Source of the DNA: Tannerellaceae bacterium
GTDB taxonomy: Bacteria; Bacteroidota; Bacteroidia; Bacteroidales; Tannerellaceae
NCBI GenBank assembly: GCA_020860805.1
Contig: JAJBTP010000374.1
Span: forward strand, 1 to 8,299
DNA: 8,299 nucleotides
Direction of reading: 5' to 3'
Below the pieces are notes generated by a model that ran no database searches, was not told the origin of the DNA, and saw only the letters and a program-made list of their open reading frames with translations. Each line of letters opens with the position of its first letter. Positions within the stretch are counted from its first letter, which is position 1. The translations under genes and the position numbers were made by a program. This document shows, piece after piece, positions 6,506 through 8,299 of the stretch.

Positions 6506-6538
6506 AAGAAGGTGTCCCAAAAGTGGATACCTTCTTTT
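6506..6538 (+). terminator. Rho-independent terminator of the fimbrial operon
   Basis: AAGAAGGTGTCC (6506-6517) pairs with GGATACCTTCTT (6525-6536) in a 12-bp stem with one G-U pair and a 7-base loop, and the T-rich end of the stem runs to 6538. It lies 17 bases after the stop of the tip gene and matches an intrinsic terminator for the plus strand. Confidence 0.8.
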
Positions 6539-6580
6539 AAAAAAGCAAGAGGCTGGACCCCTTGGGTGCAGCCTCTTTTT
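6539..6580. terminator. Bidirectional intrinsic terminator between convergent units
   Basis: AAGAGGCTG (6547-6555) pairs with CAGCCTCTT (6569-6577), with an inner ACCC/GGGT stem (6557-6560 with 6564-6567). On the plus strand the hairpin ends in a T5 run (6576-6580). On the minus strand the A6 run at 6539-6544 gives the T-tail. It thus backs up the fimbrial terminator and ends the fumarase transcript, whose stop is 22 bases away. Confidence 0.85.
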
Positions 6581-6601
6581 ATATAAGCCTGAAAGTTGTT
6601 T

Positions 6602-8248
6602 TTATTTTTTTTCAGGACAGCTACATCTGGGTTTCAATTGTTTAAAGAAATCGTTTCCTTTATTATCAACCAGGATGAATGCAGGGAAATCAACCACTTC
6701 AATTTTCCAGATAGCTTCCATTCCCAGTTCAGGATATTCCAGACATTCTACTTTTTTGATGCTTTCCTGTGCAAGAATAGCAGCGGGTCCACCGATACTA
6801 CCCAAATAGAAACCGCCGTATTTTTTACAGGCATCTGTTACCTGCTGACTACGGTTTCCTTTCGCAATCATAATCATACTTCCGCCATTTGACTGGAATA
6901 AATCAACATACGAGTCCATACGGCCGGCAGTGGTTGGGCCAAATGAACCGGAAGCCATACCTGAAGGCGTTTTTGCCGGACCAGCATAATAAATAGGATG
7001 ATCTTTGATATATTGGGGTAAACCTTCACCGGAATCAATACGTTCTTTTAATTTTGCATGGGCAATGTCACGGCCCACTACAATTGTTCCGGTTAACGAA
7101 AGGCGGGTTGCTGCAGGATATTTATCTAATTCTTTCAGAATATTAGCCATCGGTTGGTTCAGGTTTATTTTTACAGCTTCCCCTTCACCGGCATTCCGTA
7201 ATTGTTCCGGAATCAGACGGGCTGGATTTGTTTCCAGTTTTTCAATCCATATACCCTCTTTATTGATTTTAGCTTTGATATTACGGTCTGCCGAACAGGA
7301 TGCTCCCATACCTACCGGGCAGGATGCACCATGGCGAGGCAGACGGATGATACGGATATCATGAGCAAAGTATTTACCTCCGAATTGTGCTCCTAAACCG
7401 ATATTATAAGCTTCCTGTAATACTTGCTTTTCAAGTTCAATATCCCGGAAAGCCTGTCCGCCTTCATTTCCTTCAGTAGGCAGATTGTCATAATATTTAG
7501 CAGAAGCTAATTTTACTGTTTTCAGATTGACTTCAGCAGAAGTTCCTCCGATAACAAATGCGATGTGATAAGGGGGACAGGCTGCAGTTCCCAGCGATTT
7601 CATTTTTTCAACCAGGAAAGGAATTAATTTTTCAGGTGTTAAAAGGGCTTTGGTTTCCTGATAAAGATAAGTTTTATTGGCAGAACCACCTCCTTTAGCG
7701 ATACAAAGAAATTTGTATTCATTTCCCTGTACAGCATATAAATCAATCTGAGCAGGAAGGTTACAACCTGTATTCTTCTCATCGTACATGTTTAACGGAA
7801 CATTCTGGGAATAGCGTAGATTCTCTTCTGTATAAGTTTTATATACACCTAATGACAACGCTTCTTCGTCATTACCTTCTGTCCAGACCTGTTGGCCTTT
7901 TTTACCCATAATAATAGCTGTACCTGTATCCTGGCAGAATGGAAGTTGTCCTTTTGCAGAAACTTCTGCGTTCCGGAGGAAAGTGAGAGCAACATATTTG
8001 TCGTTGTCACTCGCTTCCGGGTCAGACAAAATTTTCGCTACCTGTTCCTGATGTTCTTTACGAAGATAAAACGCTACATCGTGAAAGGCCGCATTGGCTA
8101 ATTTCGTAAGTCCTTCTGCTTCTACTTTGATAACTTCTTTTCCTTCGAATGCAGAAACCGACACATGATCTTTTGTAAGCAAATAATACTCAGTTGTATC
8201 CGGTCCCATAGGAAATGGCGCCTGATACTTGAAAGGAGGTGTTGCCAT
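6602..8248 (-). CDS. fum: Fumarate hydratase, class I ([4Fe-4S], FumA/FumB type)
   Basis: Full-length 548-residue cytoplasmic enzyme catalysing reversible hydration of fumarate to malate. In anaerobic Bacteroidales it works mainly in the reductive branch from oxaloacetate through malate and fumarate to succinate. The three cluster ligands are in place: Cys105 in LPFCQDTGTA, Cys224 in GTAACPPYHIAF and Cys318 in CPVGMGASCSADRN, the same numbering as in E. coli FumA. Other hallmarks are GCNLPAQIDLYA, IAKGGGSANKTYLYQ, GGKYFAHDIRIIRLPRHGAS and, in the C-terminal domain, GRDIAHAKLKERI, YYAGPAKTP and SFGPTTAGRMD. It is a one-chain enzyme, not the split alpha/beta form. The ATG at 8248 is chosen because MATPPFKYQAPFPMGPDTT is the typical family N-terminus; the leader is A/T-rich with no Shine-Dalgarno sequence. 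No frame lesion is seen. The cysteine-rich C-terminus KPRCSCPEKK is a small oddity. It is convergent with the fimbrial operon and looks monocistronic on its 3' side. Confidence 0.97.
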   Translation of the reverse strand: MATPPFKYQAPFPMGPDTTEYYLLTKDHVSVSAFEGKEVIKVEAEGLTKLANAAFHDVAFYLRKEHQEQVAKILSDPEASDNDKYVALTFLRNAEVSAKGQLPFCQDTGTAIIMGKKGQQVWTEGNDEEALSLGVYKTYTEENLRYSQNVPLNMYDEKNTGCNLPAQIDLYAVQGNEYKFLCIAKGGGSANKTYLYQETKALLTPEKLIPFLVEKMKSLGTAACPPYHIAFVIGGTSAEVNLKTVKLASAKYYDNLPTEGNEGGQAFRDIELEKQVLQEAYNIGLGAQFGGKYFAHDIRIIRLPRHGASCPVGMGASCSADRNIKAKINKEGIWIEKLETNPARLIPEQLRNAGEGEAVKINLNQPMANILKELDKYPAATRLSLTGTIVVGRDIAHAKLKERIDSGEGLPQYIKDHPIYYAGPAKTPSGMASGSFGPTTAGRMDSYVDLFQSNGGSMIMIAKGNRSQQVTDACKKYGGFYLGSIGGPAAILAQESIKKVECLEYPELGMEAIWKIEVVDFPAFILVDNKGNDFFKQLKPRCSCPEKK

Positions 8249-8290
8249 ATTGTAATAGTTTTGTGTAATATTGGTTTGTTAATCAAGTCA

Positions 8291-8298
8291 CAAATGTA
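8291..8298 (-). promoter_or_regulatory. Bacteroidetes-type -7 promoter element of the fumarase gene
   Basis: Read on the minus strand these bases are TACATTTG, an exact match to the TAnnTTTG -7 consensus used by the Bacteroidetes primary sigma factor. It lies 42 bases before the fumarase ATG, which allows a 5' leader of roughly 35 bases. The matching -33 TTTG/TTG element would lie beyond the window edge, so the promoter is only half visible. Confidence 0.7.
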
Positions 8299-8299
8299 C

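Noticed and set aside
6596..7396. Plus-strand open frames opposite the fumarase gene
   Set aside because: They are shadows of the highly conserved fumarase reading frame, with no signal, leader or family resemblance of their own.

Overview
The window looks like a Bacteroidales chromosome, most likely Bacteroides or Parabacteroides. The evidence is a run of FimA/Mfa1-type fimbrial genes, lipoprotein signal peptides, BACON-type beta-sandwich repeats, start codons preceded by A/T-rich leaders without a Shine-Dalgarno sequence, and a TAnnTTTG promoter element (Bacteroidetes -7 type) before the fumarase gene. The genus is inferred from overall resemblance and is not proven.

Bases 1-6488 hold one plus-strand fimbrial operon. 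In order: the 3' part of a major fimbrillin gene (2-897, cut by the window edge); a strong hairpin (902-938); an intact FimB/Mfa2-type anchor lipoprotein gene (960-1832); a minor fimbrillin lipoprotein gene (1853-3261); and a large multi-domain, probable tip lipoprotein gene (3344-6488). The three subunit proteins share the same ordered motifs (R-[AS]-hydrophobic near the middle, a Y/H-EN motif, RN-x2-Y, and a GY/GK-x3-EEA-like motif), so they are paralogous. By analogy with P. gingivalis fimABCDE and mfa1-5, the first would form the shaft, the second would anchor or terminate it at the outer membrane, and the last two would be accessory or tip subunits.

The most striking feature is that all three subunit genes are broken, while the anchor gene and the neighbouring fumarase gene are open. 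There are four independent lesions: a -1 shift at a G4 run (167-170), a -1 shift at a C4T4 tract (1991-1998), a +1 shift at a T6 run (3861-3866), and an in-frame TAG (5565-5567). Each is repaired by one base, and the reading frame after each is clean and keeps family motifs. They are therefore recent decay, phase-variable or recoded sites, or errors in a draft sequence. The T6 site reads TTT TGA C, which resembles the prfB +1 frameshift site.

Two hairpin terminators lie between the convergent units (6506-6580). On the minus strand, 6602-8248 encodes a full-length class I [4Fe-4S] fumarate hydratase with cysteines at 105, 224 and 318; its promoter -7 element lies at 8291-8298. I found no RNA genes, insertion sequences, CRISPR arrays or attachment sites. 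I do not see convincing evidence for a wholly new system. The candidates for novelty are the frame lesions as a group and the uncharacterised C-terminal domain of the large tip protein.
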